Source of the DNA: JBKPNX01 sp046732855
Lineage (GTDB): Bacteria > Pseudomonadota > Alphaproteobacteria > Geminicoccales > Geminicoccaceae
Direction: 5' to 3'
Assembly: GCA_046732855.1 (NCBI GenBank)
Contig: JBKPNX010000199.1
Span: forward strand, 1-29,650
DNA length: 29,650 bases
Shown here one piece after another: positions 16,561-24,391 of the stretch. How positions within the stretch are numbered: position 1 is the first letter of the stretch; each line of letters starts with the position of its first letter. The notes under the pieces were generated by a model that was given only the letters and a program-made list of their open reading frames with translations, had not been told where the DNA came from and made no database searches. The translations under genes and the position numbers were made by a program.

Positions 16561-17409
16561 TCATCGGGGACGGTCTTGAGTATCGTCGCGGGGACGCGCC
16601 GACAAACCGGTGCCCTCGATCTGCTTGTAATGGCGATCCGCATAGAGCCGGTTGAAGACAATCTGTCGGTCGTCGACCGCTAGCCAGGGCCAGAGGTCGT
16701 CGGGGATCCGCGGCTTGAGCGCGATCATGGCCAGCGTGTTGCATTGCCTCTTGAACAAACGAGTCAATCCCCGCAGGAGCGGGTCGGCAATGCGGATGAC
16801 ATGGAGCTTCACGCTGCTCTTCTTCCACCCTGCCCACTCGTACGGAAGGTTCAGACCGTAGAAAAACCTGAAGGCGTGCCTGCCCACGGGATTGAACGAC
16901 CGGATCGTCTTCTCGAACTCGACCTCTGTCCACCGGTAAATGTAGTTTGGGATGCAGGTGTTGTCGGTCCCGCCACGGACGAATTCGCTGCCGATGACGG
17001 CCTCGACCTCGTACTCCAGGCTCAATCCGAGCCGCGTCGCAGTACGCATGAGGAAACTGTCCCGAGACTCGATGGCGATGATCCCTTTGCGCGCGACGCG
17101 GTACATCTCGAGCAAGGCCTGGTGCGGCGCTGAACAGTGATGGAGACCGTCGGTGACAAAGGCGAAGTCGAAAGAACCGTCGGCGAACGTGAGGTTATGG
17201 GCGTCCTGATAGCTGTATCTGAACGGTGCGTACCGGTCACCGGCGTCGCGTTCGTCGATGTTGGTGATCGTCGCGTCGACGAGTCCGACGCGCGAGAAGA
17301 GCTCCTGTTCTCGTATGCCCGCGCACACGGATACGACCGAGTCGGAGCAGGCAATCGTCCCCTCGGCGAGGAGCGAGTTGAGCATCGATTCCGCGAAGGA
17401 CGTTCGCAT
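16561..17409 (-). CDS. Class I SAM-dependent methyltransferase
   Basis: A 282-residue Methyltransf_11-like enzyme. Motif I is degenerate (SVVSVCAGIREQELF); the acidic residue after strand 2 is in TITNIDERD, motif II is SFDFAFVTDGLHHCSAPHQA and motif III follows at EMYRVARKGIIAIESRDS. The C-terminal 120 residues are less typical and probably bind the acceptor. It could methylate a sugar or lipid intermediate of the polysaccharide; the substrate is unknown. The start ATG 17407-17409 has no strong ribosome-binding site. Confidence 0.78.
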   Translation of the reverse strand: MRTSFAESMLNSLLAEGTIACSDSVVSVCAGIREQELFSRVGLVDATITNIDERDAGDRYAPFRYSYQDAHNLTFADGSFDFAFVTDGLHHCSAPHQALLEMYRVARKGIIAIESRDSFLMRTATRLGLSLEYEVEAVIGSEFVRGGTDNTCIPNYIYRWTEVEFEKTIRSFNPVGRHAFRFFYGLNLPYEWAGWKKSSVKLHVIRIADPLLRGLTRLFKRQCNTLAMIALKPRIPDDLWPWLAVDDRQIVFNRLYADRHYKQIEGTGLSARPRDDTQDRPR

Positions 17410-17844
17410 CTATCGGGCCCCTCGCGAGATGCGTCGGAACCGGATCGTCGTCATGCGGTCGTGTCGTCCTCCTGACTCTTCGAGCCTAGTACCATTGTAA
17501 AACCTATCTTTGGCACGGCCATATAGAGACACCTCATAATAGGCCCATGGCGCCTTGCGCGCGCGGCCGCGAGGGCGAAGAGCGCCCAGACATGGCGAAC
17601 AGGCGCTGCGCCCACTTTCCGCAGCGATTGCGTATCGACCGCACTGACCTGATAGCGCCCCGCTCAAGATGTCCTACGAGAGCCGCGGTGCCGATGGACT
17701 GGCCGACGATGAGAGGGGGCCACAGGCCAATAACCACGAGGTCGCAAGAATCTCGAGCGGCGGGAGGCTCGCTCTGCCGCTGCCGGATACGCACCCTCCC
17801 GTCAGCCGGCCGAGCCGGATGTGCGTCAACGACGCCAGAACCGC
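17410..17844. other. Gene-free interval
   Basis: Only shadow frames are visible. A minus-strand stretch reading LVVIGLWPPLIVGQSIGTAA is hydrophobic but isolated and without a start or partner. No promoter or terminator is clear. Probably decayed sequence between the epimerase relic and the methyltransferase gene. Confidence 0.4.
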
Positions 17845-18120
17845 TCACGCCGCCACCTTTTGCTTGGTCATTCGGTCGTAGATCCAGGCGTTGGTCTTCT
17901 CAAGACGGTGTTTGAGCGCGATCGAGGGCGCCCAGCCGAGCCACTCGCGGATCAGGGTGTTGTCGGAACAAATCTTCATCAATTGAATCAGCGCATTCGT
18001 CCAAAGGCGCAAATTCGCGCCATGGCGTCCTGAGGCCCAGATCTTCATCCACGCCGCGCCCGAGATCGTCGCCCCATGGACCTTGCGGATCAGTGCGGGC
18101 AGGACATTTGAGGATTCCAC
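17845..18120 (-). pseudogene. Nucleotide-sugar epimerase relic: fucose-synthase-like middle joined to mannose-epimerase-like tail
   Basis: The frame reads SNVLPALIRKVHGATISGAA, MKIWASG, then after a shift TPWREFAPLDECAD, then back to ALIQLMKICSD. This matches the GDP-L-fucose synthase segment S.VLPALIRK…VSGA…IWG.GTP.REFLHVD-CADA…LMK.YSD. It then runs directly into NTLIREWLGWAPSIALKHRL, EKTNAWIYDRM, which resembles the C-terminus of GDP-mannose 3,5-epimerase. The N-terminal NAD-binding half is missing. I am confident of an SDR-epimerase relic, less of the two-parent origin. Confidence 0.68.
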
Positions 18121-18249
18121 CTGCAGGCCGCAATCAACCGCTCCATCGCCGAAACACAACGACGACCACCCCAACCCGTTCATCTGGACCACGACCACCA
18201 ACCAGATCCTCGCGACAACACAACTGAAGCCTCTGAATGCGTGGGCGCA

Positions 18250-19710
18250 CTAGTACGCATTGGGATGGCCGACAACGACGGGAAGGGTGCGGGCGAGGAT
18301 GCGCAAGTCGAAGCCGAGCGACCAGTTCTCGATGTAGTAGAGGTCGTAGCGCACCCGCTGCTCCATCTTATCGAGCGTCTCGGTCTCGCCGCGCAGTCCA
18401 TTGATCTGCGCCCAGCCCGTGATCCCCGGCTTGACCCGGTGCCGGCCGAGATATGCATCGATTAAGTTCGCGTACTGCTCGTTGTGCGCCACGGCGTGGG
18501 GCCGTGGGCCGACCAGCGACATCTCGCCCCGCAACACGTTAATCAGCTGCGGCAGCTCGTCGAGCGAGGTCCGACGCAGGAATCGACCCACCCGGGTCAC
18601 CCGCGGATCGCCGCACCGCGCCTGCACCACCGGGCCCAGCCCGAGCTCAGCAACCGCGTTATGCATGGTGCGGAACTTGAAGACCTCGATCACCCGGTTG
18701 TTGAAACCGTAGCGCCTCTGCCGAAATAGCGCCGGGCCGGGGCTGTCGAGGCGGATCGCCAGCGCCACTACCAACATGAGCGGGCTGACAAGGGTAAGGA
18801 TCAGCGCCGCGAGGAGGCGGTCCTCAAGGACCTTGGTGATGTGGTTCCACCCCGAGAGCGGGCGCTCGAACACGTTCAGGAGCGGCACGCCGCCGAGGTG
18901 GGTGACGCCGCGGTGGACCAAGTGGAAGCCGCCCATGTCGGGGCAAACCCGCACGTCAACCGGCAGGTCGCGCAGCAGTTTCACCCAAGTCATCAGGTGA
19001 TCCTGGTCGGCCCAGGGCAGCGCCATCACGACTTCGTCGACCGGGTGCTCGCGGACGAAACGGAGCAGATCGTCGAGCCCACCGCGCACGCGGTGGCCGG
19101 CGACGCGCGCCGGGGCGCGGTCCTTGCGGTCGTCAAACACACCAACGATGCGCACCGATGGGTCGGCGACACGTTGCAGGTGCTCGGCCAGGCGGCGGCC
19201 GTGCTCGCCGGCGCCGACGAGCACAACCTTGCGTGTCAGCCATCCGCCGCGCTGCCAGTGCCGGACCTCATGCCTGAACAGGAGCCGCACCGCGAATAAC
19301 CCCGCCGAGCCAAAGAGGGCCCAAAGGCCAACCCACAGGCGCGATACCTCATGCGCGGACTTGGCTGCGAAGCCCAGCGTTATCAGAAAAAGAACAATAA
19401 AAGCCCAAGCCGCCAACACACGATCGAATCGACTGAGAACGCTTTCCAATAGGCCAGGACCGTAAAGGCCTGCAAACTGGAACAGGTTGGCGGCGAGCAG
19501 ACCTGCAATAACGAGAGCATAAATCTCAACCGGACCCAGATCTTCCAAATTTGAAAAGCGTGTCACATAAGCAAGCAGCCCCGTCCCCACCACGACAATG
19601 ACATCAGCCGCTCTCAGGGCTCCGACCACCACCTGTTCGGAGGTGTAGCCGTTCGCGTCCCAAGTGCCGTGAACAGTCCCCTCGCTTGCAATGCTTTGCA
19701 ACCTCTGCAT
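18250..19710 (-). CDS. Undecaprenyl-phosphate sugar phosphotransferase (WcaJ/GumD/PssA type)
   Basis: A 486-residue polytopic membrane enzyme that starts repeat-unit synthesis by moving a sugar-1-phosphate, most likely glucose, from a UDP sugar to undecaprenyl phosphate. N-terminal spans occupy about residues 33-145. A CoA-binding-type Rossmann domain follows (KVVLVGAGEHGRRLAEHL, near 161-178). The C-terminal bacterial sugar transferase domain has an entry helix (VLEDRLLAALILTLVSPLML), DSPGPALFRQRRYG, VFKFRTM (343-349), TSLDELPQLINVL, GEMSLVGPRPH and VKPGITGWAQINGLRGE. Full length for the family. AGGAAGAAC lies directly before the ATG, a good ribosome-binding site. Its leader and first codons are duplicated in decayed form at 8584-9048. 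Confidence 0.93.
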   Translation of the reverse strand: MQRLQSIASEGTVHGTWDANGYTSEQVVVGALRAADVIVVVGTGLLAYVTRFSNLEDLGPVEIYALVIAGLLAANLFQFAGLYGPGLLESVLSRFDRVLAAWAFIVLFLITLGFAAKSAHEVSRLWVGLWALFGSAGLFAVRLLFRHEVRHWQRGGWLTRKVVLVGAGEHGRRLAEHLQRVADPSVRIVGVFDDRKDRAPARVAGHRVRGGLDDLLRFVREHPVDEVVMALPWADQDHLMTWVKLLRDLPVDVRVCPDMGGFHLVHRGVTHLGGVPLLNVFERPLSGWNHITKVLEDRLLAALILTLVSPLMLVVALAIRLDSPGPALFRQRRYGFNNRVIEVFKFRTMHNAVAELGLGPVVQARCGDPRVTRVGRFLRRTSLDELPQLINVLRGEMSLVGPRPHAVAHNEQYANLIDAYLGRHRVKPGITGWAQINGLRGETETLDKMEQRVRYDLYYIENWSLGFDLRILARTLPVVVGHPNAY

Positions 19711-20185
19711 GTTCTTCCTGCCCGGGCGCGCAGATTTTTTTTTGCTGCCGCCAGCATCTCGATTACTATGTTGCCAACCCCGGCATCCCTTCGTTCTTTA
19801 TCGCGACGCCCGAGCAGGCGTGCGATGTGCGCCACTATGGCTGCGGTAGTGCCATTTAGCAAGTCGAGTAAAAGTTGCAAATCTTCAGGGGCAACATTCC
19901 ACCTTAACAACAGGAAGAATCGGTTGCGTGGACTGCGCTCACTCCATCCAACGGCAAAAATAATCTCAGGTTTTGGAGGCAGCTGTAGCCAAAGTATATC
20001 TGTAATTGAAAGCTTTTGCTCTCGCAGTTATTGCTTGACTTCCTGGGCGCTAAGCTTACTGAAGCGATCCATAAACGCGGTGGCGGGAGCGCCTCGGCTG
20101 ACATGAACGCTCGTGATCCTTTTCTGTGGCAGCGGGATGGCACCGACGCGGCCGGTCGCCTTGGCAGCGACGATCTGGATGCTCT
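19697..20185. repeat. Imperfect direct repeat, copy 2 (leader of the initiating transferase)
   Basis: Same-orientation partner of 8584-9048. It contains the start codon and ribosome-binding site of the initiating transferase (minus strand), a nine-base T run at 19735-19743 and, on the minus strand, short protein-like frames. It lacks the two single-base losses seen in copy 1 and so appears closer to the ancestral state. The promoter of the transferase gene is probably within it. Confidence 0.85.
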
Positions 20186-20225
20186 CGCCTTCTTTCGCGG
20201 CATGAACCAGCCGGCCGCGTGGAAG
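20028..20225 (-). pseudogene. Unidentified gene tail within the repeat
   Basis: A 65-codon minus-strand frame reads KEGESIQIVAAKATGRVGAI, PLPQKRITSVHVSRG and ends FMDRFSKLSAQEVKQ-stop. Copy 1 of the repeat keeps the same frame through SVQIVAAKATGR and IGAIPLRQKRITSVHVSRG before a one-base loss shifts it. Upstream, beyond a stop at 20226-20228, the frame again looks protein-like (RLESLRVSTEWHHLERPLEL). It is probably the 3' end of a decayed gene; family not recognised. Confidence 0.45.
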
Positions 20226-20228
20226 CTA

Positions 20229-20580
20229 GCGTGGCTTGCGGGCCTCCTTGGCGAGTTCGAGCGGGCGTTCGAGGTGGTGCCACTCGGTCGACACGCGGAG
20301 GCTCTCGAGCCGGCCCCGCACCTCCCGCTCCGCGCACCTCGTTCTAACCCGGCCCCGGACCCCTACGCTGCGCGCTTCGGGCCAGCGGACCGCAGCGGCA
20401 GGAATTCCGGGTGGGTGTGTTGCCAGTCGAAAACAACAATATCGGCCTACCGCCTACGAACGCTCCAAAGTATTAACTCTCGCATTAATAGAGCGGCATG
20501 GGCGACTCGTCACGCTTAGCGGCAAACTACCGCCTCGGTTGCAATGTCGTTAGGACATCACCTCACGGAGGCCGCGTCTC
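20229..20580. other. Decayed sequence before the tandem-domain gene
   Basis: Contains only the relic minus-strand frame described for the neighbouring gene tail, up to about 20345. From 20345 to 20580 I see no gene. GGAGG at 20555-20559 lies ahead of the ATG at 20581 and is a plausible ribosome-binding site. The AT-richer stretch near 20440-20490 is the likeliest place for a promoter, but no consensus is evident. Confidence 0.4.
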
Positions 20581-21606
20581 ATGAGGGCTACCGCCACAAA
20601 TCCCGTTCTTGATCTGCGTGTCGGCGACATAGTCGAGGTGCGGAGCGAAGAGGAGATACTTCGCACGCTCGATTCTCAAGGCACGTTGGACGCGCTCCCG
20701 TTCATGCCGGAGATGCTCCAGTTCTGCGGGAAGCGATTCCGGGTCCACAAGCGTGCCGACAAAACGTGTGACACAATCGATTGGGGGACGCTGCGGCGCA
20801 TGGAGAACGCCGTGCATCTCGAGGGCCTACGCTGCGACGGCGCAGCCCATGGTGGGTGCAAAGCCGGCTGCTTGGTGCACTGGAAGGAGGCCTGGCTGAA
20901 GCGCGTGGGCGATTCGTCTAACGGCTCGACGCATGTCGAGCCCGCTCAGGCCTCAGGCGCTCGAGAAGCCGAAGGCACCGCCGCCTGTGCGAGGGACGCG
21001 CTGATGCAAGCGACCCGCCGAGAGAATACTGTCGACGGGGAAGAGGTCTTCTCTTGCCAGGCGACCGAGTTGGTTCGGGCGACGTCGACGATGCCCTGGT
21101 GGAGACCCGGACAGTACGTCCGGGATGTCCGGTCGGGCAATGCCAGCGTAGGTCAAGTCATTCGCGATCTGCTCGTCAGCCTCTTCAACAGGTTCCAGAA
21201 AGCAAATGCCCGAGTTGCTCCCGGATTCAAGCTGATCCACGGTGCCAAGCCGTATCCGTACGTGGACTCGAAGGCAACGGGGACGCCGCCTTCGGTTCCG
21301 CTGAACCTGCAGCCCGGCGAGCTCGTCGAGGTCAAGAGCAAAGAAGAGATCTTCGAGACGCTCGACGAGCGAGATCGAACTCGCGGACTCCGGTTTGATG
21401 CCCTGCAGTTGAACTACTGCGGCCGGCGCGGAAGAGTGTCACACAGGGTCGACAGGATCATCAATGAGAAAACCGGCACGATGCTGCCGATCAAGTCCGA
21501 CGCCATCATCATCAAAGAATTCTTTTGCACCGGCGATTACCACCGCGCCTGCCCTCGCAGTGTCTACGTATGGTGGCGTGAGAGCTGGCTGAAGCGGGTG
21601 GAGTGA
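20581..21606 (+). CDS. Uncharacterised Cys-rich protein with two related domains
   Basis: A 341-residue soluble protein with no signal peptide or membrane span. Two related domains flank a middle region. Domain 1 (about 12-109) runs LRVGDIVEVRSEEEILRTLD … MPEMLQFCGKRFRV … KTCDTID … VHLEGLRCDGAAHGGCKAGC … WKEAWLKRV. Domain 2 (about 243-340) runs LQPGELVEVKSKEEIFETLD … LNYCGRRGRVSHRVDRIINE … IIKEFFCTGDYHRACPRSVY … WWRESWLKRV. Possible metal ligands are Cys49, 63, 85, 93, 97 and His90 in domain 1, and Cys280, 316, 324 and His321 in domain 2. The middle (about 155-230) has FSCQATELVRATSTMPWWRP, QYVRDVRSGN, LFNRFQKANAR and IHGAKPYP. From memory this architecture occurs in many bacteria as a hypothetical protein, often near sugar genes; its function is unknown to me. 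Two glycosyltransferase genes follow on the same strand, the first 51 bp downstream. Confidence 0.88.
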   Translation: MRATATNPVLDLRVGDIVEVRSEEEILRTLDSQGTLDALPFMPEMLQFCGKRFRVHKRADKTCDTIDWGTLRRMENAVHLEGLRCDGAAHGGCKAGCLVHWKEAWLKRVGDSSNGSTHVEPAQASGAREAEGTAACARDALMQATRRENTVDGEEVFSCQATELVRATSTMPWWRPGQYVRDVRSGNASVGQVIRDLLVSLFNRFQKANARVAPGFKLIHGAKPYPYVDSKATGTPPSVPLNLQPGELVEVKSKEEIFETLDERDRTRGLRFDALQLNYCGRRGRVSHRVDRIINEKTGTMLPIKSDAIIIKEFFCTGDYHRACPRSVYVWWRESWLKRVE

Positions 21607-21657
21607 ACCGGTCGGTGCGGGTCGGCTCAAGCGAACGTTCTTGATCGAAAGACCACG

Positions 21658-22695
21658 ATGAGCGGCAGCATGCATTCGAAGCCATTGGTAAGCGTGCTCA
21701 TTCCCACGCATTCCGATGCATATCTCTTGCAGAGATCACTACCCGTGCTCCTCGGTCATCCGCCCGACGAGATCGAGATCCTCATTGTGAACAACGACCC
21801 TTCGCAGGATGTTCGCGGCGCGATCGCTGAGAGCGCCGACGACCCGAGGGTCGCCATCGTGGAGATGGGCTTCGAGGGCGACTTCTCTCGTGCGATCAAC
21901 CGCGGGATTCGCGAGAGCACGGGCAGGCTCGTCATGCTCTGCAACGCCGACCTCTTTCCGTCGGCGACCTATCTCTCGGAGATGATCAAGTTCTTCGACG
22001 AGCATCCGAATGCCGGCGCGGCCATCGGGAAGCTTCTGCGCTTTGATCTCGCCAGCGAACAGCGAACCGACGTGATCGACACGGCCGGGTTGGTTCTGAC
22101 GCGGCAGCGCCGTCTCATGGCCCGCGGCGAGGGTGAAAAGGATAGGGGGCAATTCGACGAAGCGATCGAGATTTTCGCGATCGACTTTGCAGCCGCCATT
22201 CTTCGGAGGAACGCGCTCGAGGCGATCAGCGTGGAGGGTGAGTATATTGACGAGAACTTCGTCACGGCAAAGGAAGACCACGATGTGTCCTGGCGCCTTC
22301 GGCTCGCGGGCTGGGAGTGCTGGTACAACCCGAGCGCGGTCGCTTTCCACGGGCGCACGACCCGCGGTCTCGGCACGACGGGGTACTTGTCGGCGATCCG
22401 AGCATTCCTTCGGAACGAGCGGGAGAAGTCGAACCGCGTGCGTATTCACGCAATGAAGAACCAGTGGCTCATGCTGTTGAAGAACGAGGATTTGTACAAC
22501 TTCGTGCGGGACTTCCCGTTCATACTCGCGCGCGAGGCGATGGTCGTGACCTACAACCTCATCTTCGCCCCGAGGGCTTTGGTCGCCGTTGGCATGACGC
22601 TCAAGGTCTTTCGAGAGACGCGGAGAAAGCGACACGCCGCCAAGGCAAAACATAGGATGGATCCGACAGCGCTTCGGCGGTGGCTCGACAGTTGA
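21658..22695 (+). CDS. GT2-family glycosyltransferase (rhamnosyltransferase-like)
   Basis: A 345-residue cytoplasmic GT-A enzyme. It shows the nucleotide-binding start (PLVSVLIPTHSDAYLLQRSL), IEILIVNNDPS, the DXD-equivalent MLCNADLFPS (near 93-102) and the catalytic-base region TAKEDHDVSWRLRLAGWE (near 203-220), then AVAFHGRTTRGLG. This arrangement is typical of WbbL-like rhamnosyl- and related transferases; donor and acceptor are unknown. A 12-bp-later ATG (21670) is a second possible start. The stop overlaps the next gene's start (TGATG), indicating translational coupling. Confidence 0.87.
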   Translation: MSGSMHSKPLVSVLIPTHSDAYLLQRSLPVLLGHPPDEIEILIVNNDPSQDVRGAIAESADDPRVAIVEMGFEGDFSRAINRGIRESTGRLVMLCNADLFPSATYLSEMIKFFDEHPNAGAAIGKLLRFDLASEQRTDVIDTAGLVLTRQRRLMARGEGEKDRGQFDEAIEIFAIDFAAAILRRNALEAISVEGEYIDENFVTAKEDHDVSWRLRLAGWECWYNPSAVAFHGRTTRGLGTTGYLSAIRAFLRNEREKSNRVRIHAMKNQWLMLLKNEDLYNFVRDFPFILAREAMVVTYNLIFAPRALVAVGMTLKVFRETRRKRHAAKAKHRMDPTALRRWLDS

Positions 22696-23876
22696 TGCGA
22701 CCGACAGCCCCAATGCGCATCGCGGTCATCATCAATCATGTCGCGCCCTACACGAAGCCGCTCTTGGCGCGGCTCGCAGAACGTAAGGAGTGCGAGTTAC
22801 TCGTCGTTTCGGAGACGCCGATGGAACGCGGTCGGCGTTGGCAGCCGGAGACTGAACTTCCGTTCGAGCATCTCCTGCTCGACTCATGGACCATCGACCT
22901 CAACTGGCTCACCGTCGGCTCGGGATTTAAGACGAGGTTTGACACATACATGTATGTTCCCAAGCGTCCTCTCGCCAGCCTGCGCCGCTTCTCTCCAAAC
23001 GTCGTTGTGGCGGCGGGGGGAGGGATCTGGTCATCCCCGGCGAATATCGCCGCTCTGGCCGCCCGCGGCCGGCGGGGCTGGGCATTCGTGCCTTGGTGGG
23101 GAAGCTTCGCTCGCGCCAAGCCCACGTGGCCCCGGCTACTGGCCGAACCTTGGGTCAAGATGTTCATGCGGTCGTCAGACGCGTGGCTCGCCTATGGAAG
23201 TCGACAGGCTCGCGACGTGGTCGCGCTGGGTGCCGATCCCGCCCGGACCGTGATCGCGCCGATCACCGCCGTCGCGCCTGAGCCTCCCACCGAACCGCAC
23301 CCGCCCGCAACAGGCGAGGAGTTTCGCTACCTGTTCGTCGGGCGGCTCATCGAACGCAAAGGCATCGACGTGCTGCTCGAGGCCTTTCGCCAGGTCCGGG
23401 GGGGTGAGCTCCGGATCGTCGGCGACGGCCCTCTGCGCGAGTTGGTGGAGTCGGCGGCGGCGCACGACCCGCGGATTCGCCTGCTCGGATACCGCGACGG
23501 CGCGGCGCTCGCGAACGCCTTTCGGGAGGCCCACCTCCTTATCGTCCCCTCGCTCTACGAGCCCTGGGGACTCGTCGTCCACGAAGGGCTCGCCCACGGT
23601 TTACCGGTAGTCGTCACCGACCAAGTCGGAGCCGGCGACGACCTGATTGACTCAGGCACCAACGGGTACGTCGTTCGGGCTGGCTCGGCACACGCACTCG
23701 CCGAGGTTATGCGGGCGGTAGCCGGGTGGCCGCCCGAGCAGTGGGAACGAGCCGCGAGACGCTCGAGCGAGACGCTCGCAGCATGCTCGATCGATCGGGC
23801 CGTCGAGGGCTTCATCCGCGGGTGCTCGATCGCCATCGAGCACCGGAACGCTGAGACGTCAGGCTACGACAAGTAG
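22695..23876 (+). CDS. GT4-family glycosyltransferase
   Basis: A 393-residue GT-B enzyme. The acceptor domain starts MRIAVIINHVAPYTKPLLAR and includes VVVAAGGGIWSSPANIAALA. The donor domain has YLFVGRLIERKGIDVLLEA, LRIVGDGPLREL and the EX7E motif in VPSLYEPWGLVVHEGLAHG (Glu289, Glu297), followed by GLPVVVTDQVGAGDDL. I take the ATG at 22695, which overlaps the upstream stop by one base. A GTG at 22680 would add five residues, and the ATG at 22713 is also possible. It probably adds a sugar next to the one placed by the preceding GT2 enzyme. It is the last gene before a transposase relic. Confidence 0.88.
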   Translation: MRPTAPMRIAVIINHVAPYTKPLLARLAERKECELLVVSETPMERGRRWQPETELPFEHLLLDSWTIDLNWLTVGSGFKTRFDTYMYVPKRPLASLRRFSPNVVVAAGGGIWSSPANIAALAARGRRGWAFVPWWGSFARAKPTWPRLLAEPWVKMFMRSSDAWLAYGSRQARDVVALGADPARTVIAPITAVAPEPPTEPHPPATGEEFRYLFVGRLIERKGIDVLLEAFRQVRGGELRIVGDGPLRELVESAAAHDPRIRLLGYRDGAALANAFREAHLLIVPSLYEPWGLVVHEGLAHGLPVVVTDQVGAGDDLIDSGTNGYVVRAGSAHALAEVMRAVAGWPPEQWERAARRSSETLAACSIDRAVEGFIRGCSIAIEHRNAETSGYDK

Positions 23877-23939
23877 CCGTTCTTCGGTAACCCTCCGGTG
23901 AAGGCCGTGGGTCAGGCGGCAGCGAGGACGGGCCGGGGC

Positions 23940-24240
23940 TGCCAGTTCCAACGTCGCCGAGGTGTGCCGGCGCGGCGGCATCGACCGCACCAGCTTCTAC
24001 GACTGGAAGTGGCGCTTCCAGCTCAAGGGCCTGGACGGTTTCAAGGACCTGCCGCCGATCGCCAAGAGCCACCCGATGACCACCCCACCCGAGGTGGTGG
24101 CGCGGATCGCCGAGCTGGCGCTCTTGCACCCCGGCCTATGGTTGCAACCGGCTCGAGGCGCTGCTGGCCTGGGAAGGGCGGCGGGTGTCGGCGATCACCA
24201 TCCAGAAGATCCTCAACGACAACTAAGGCCGCCGGCCGTG
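23940..24240 (+). pseudogene. HTH-integrase (IS481-like) transposase remnant
   Basis: The frame reads NVAEVCRRGGIDRTSFYDWK, GLDGFKDLPPIAKSHPMTTP and PEVVARIAELALLHPG. The next frame continues YGCNRLEALLAWEGRRVSAI, TIQKILNDN and meets TAA. This is the N-terminal helix-turn-helix region typical of certain DDE integrase-type transposases; one base change shifts the frame in the PGYGCNRLEALL segment. No catalytic core remains. The following 24241-24391 shows nothing recognisable. Confidence 0.75.
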
Positions 24241-24391
24241 GGAGACCGTGGAGCGCTTTCGTCAGCCAGTCACCCGCAAGACAAGGAGGTTAAGACCGTC
24301 CCGACCTGCCGTCGCCCCGCCGGAGCGGTCACCCTTGAACAGGAGGGCGCCCCATGCTCGTTCACCTGAACAACGTTCGTGGAAACGACAA

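Noticed and set aside
17534..17848. 104-codon minus-strand frame between the epimerase relic and the methyltransferase
   Set aside because: Mostly Arg/Ser-rich with one isolated hydrophobic stretch; no start signal, no family features.
20016..20519. 167-codon + strand open frame upstream of the tandem-domain gene
   Set aside because: It is a shadow of the repeat and its minus-strand relic; composition is Arg/Pro-rich, and the repeat's other copy does not preserve the frame.
21739..22713. 324-codon minus-strand frame opposite the GT2 gene
   Set aside because: Antisense shadow of a clear GT2 glycosyltransferase; no recognisable domain.
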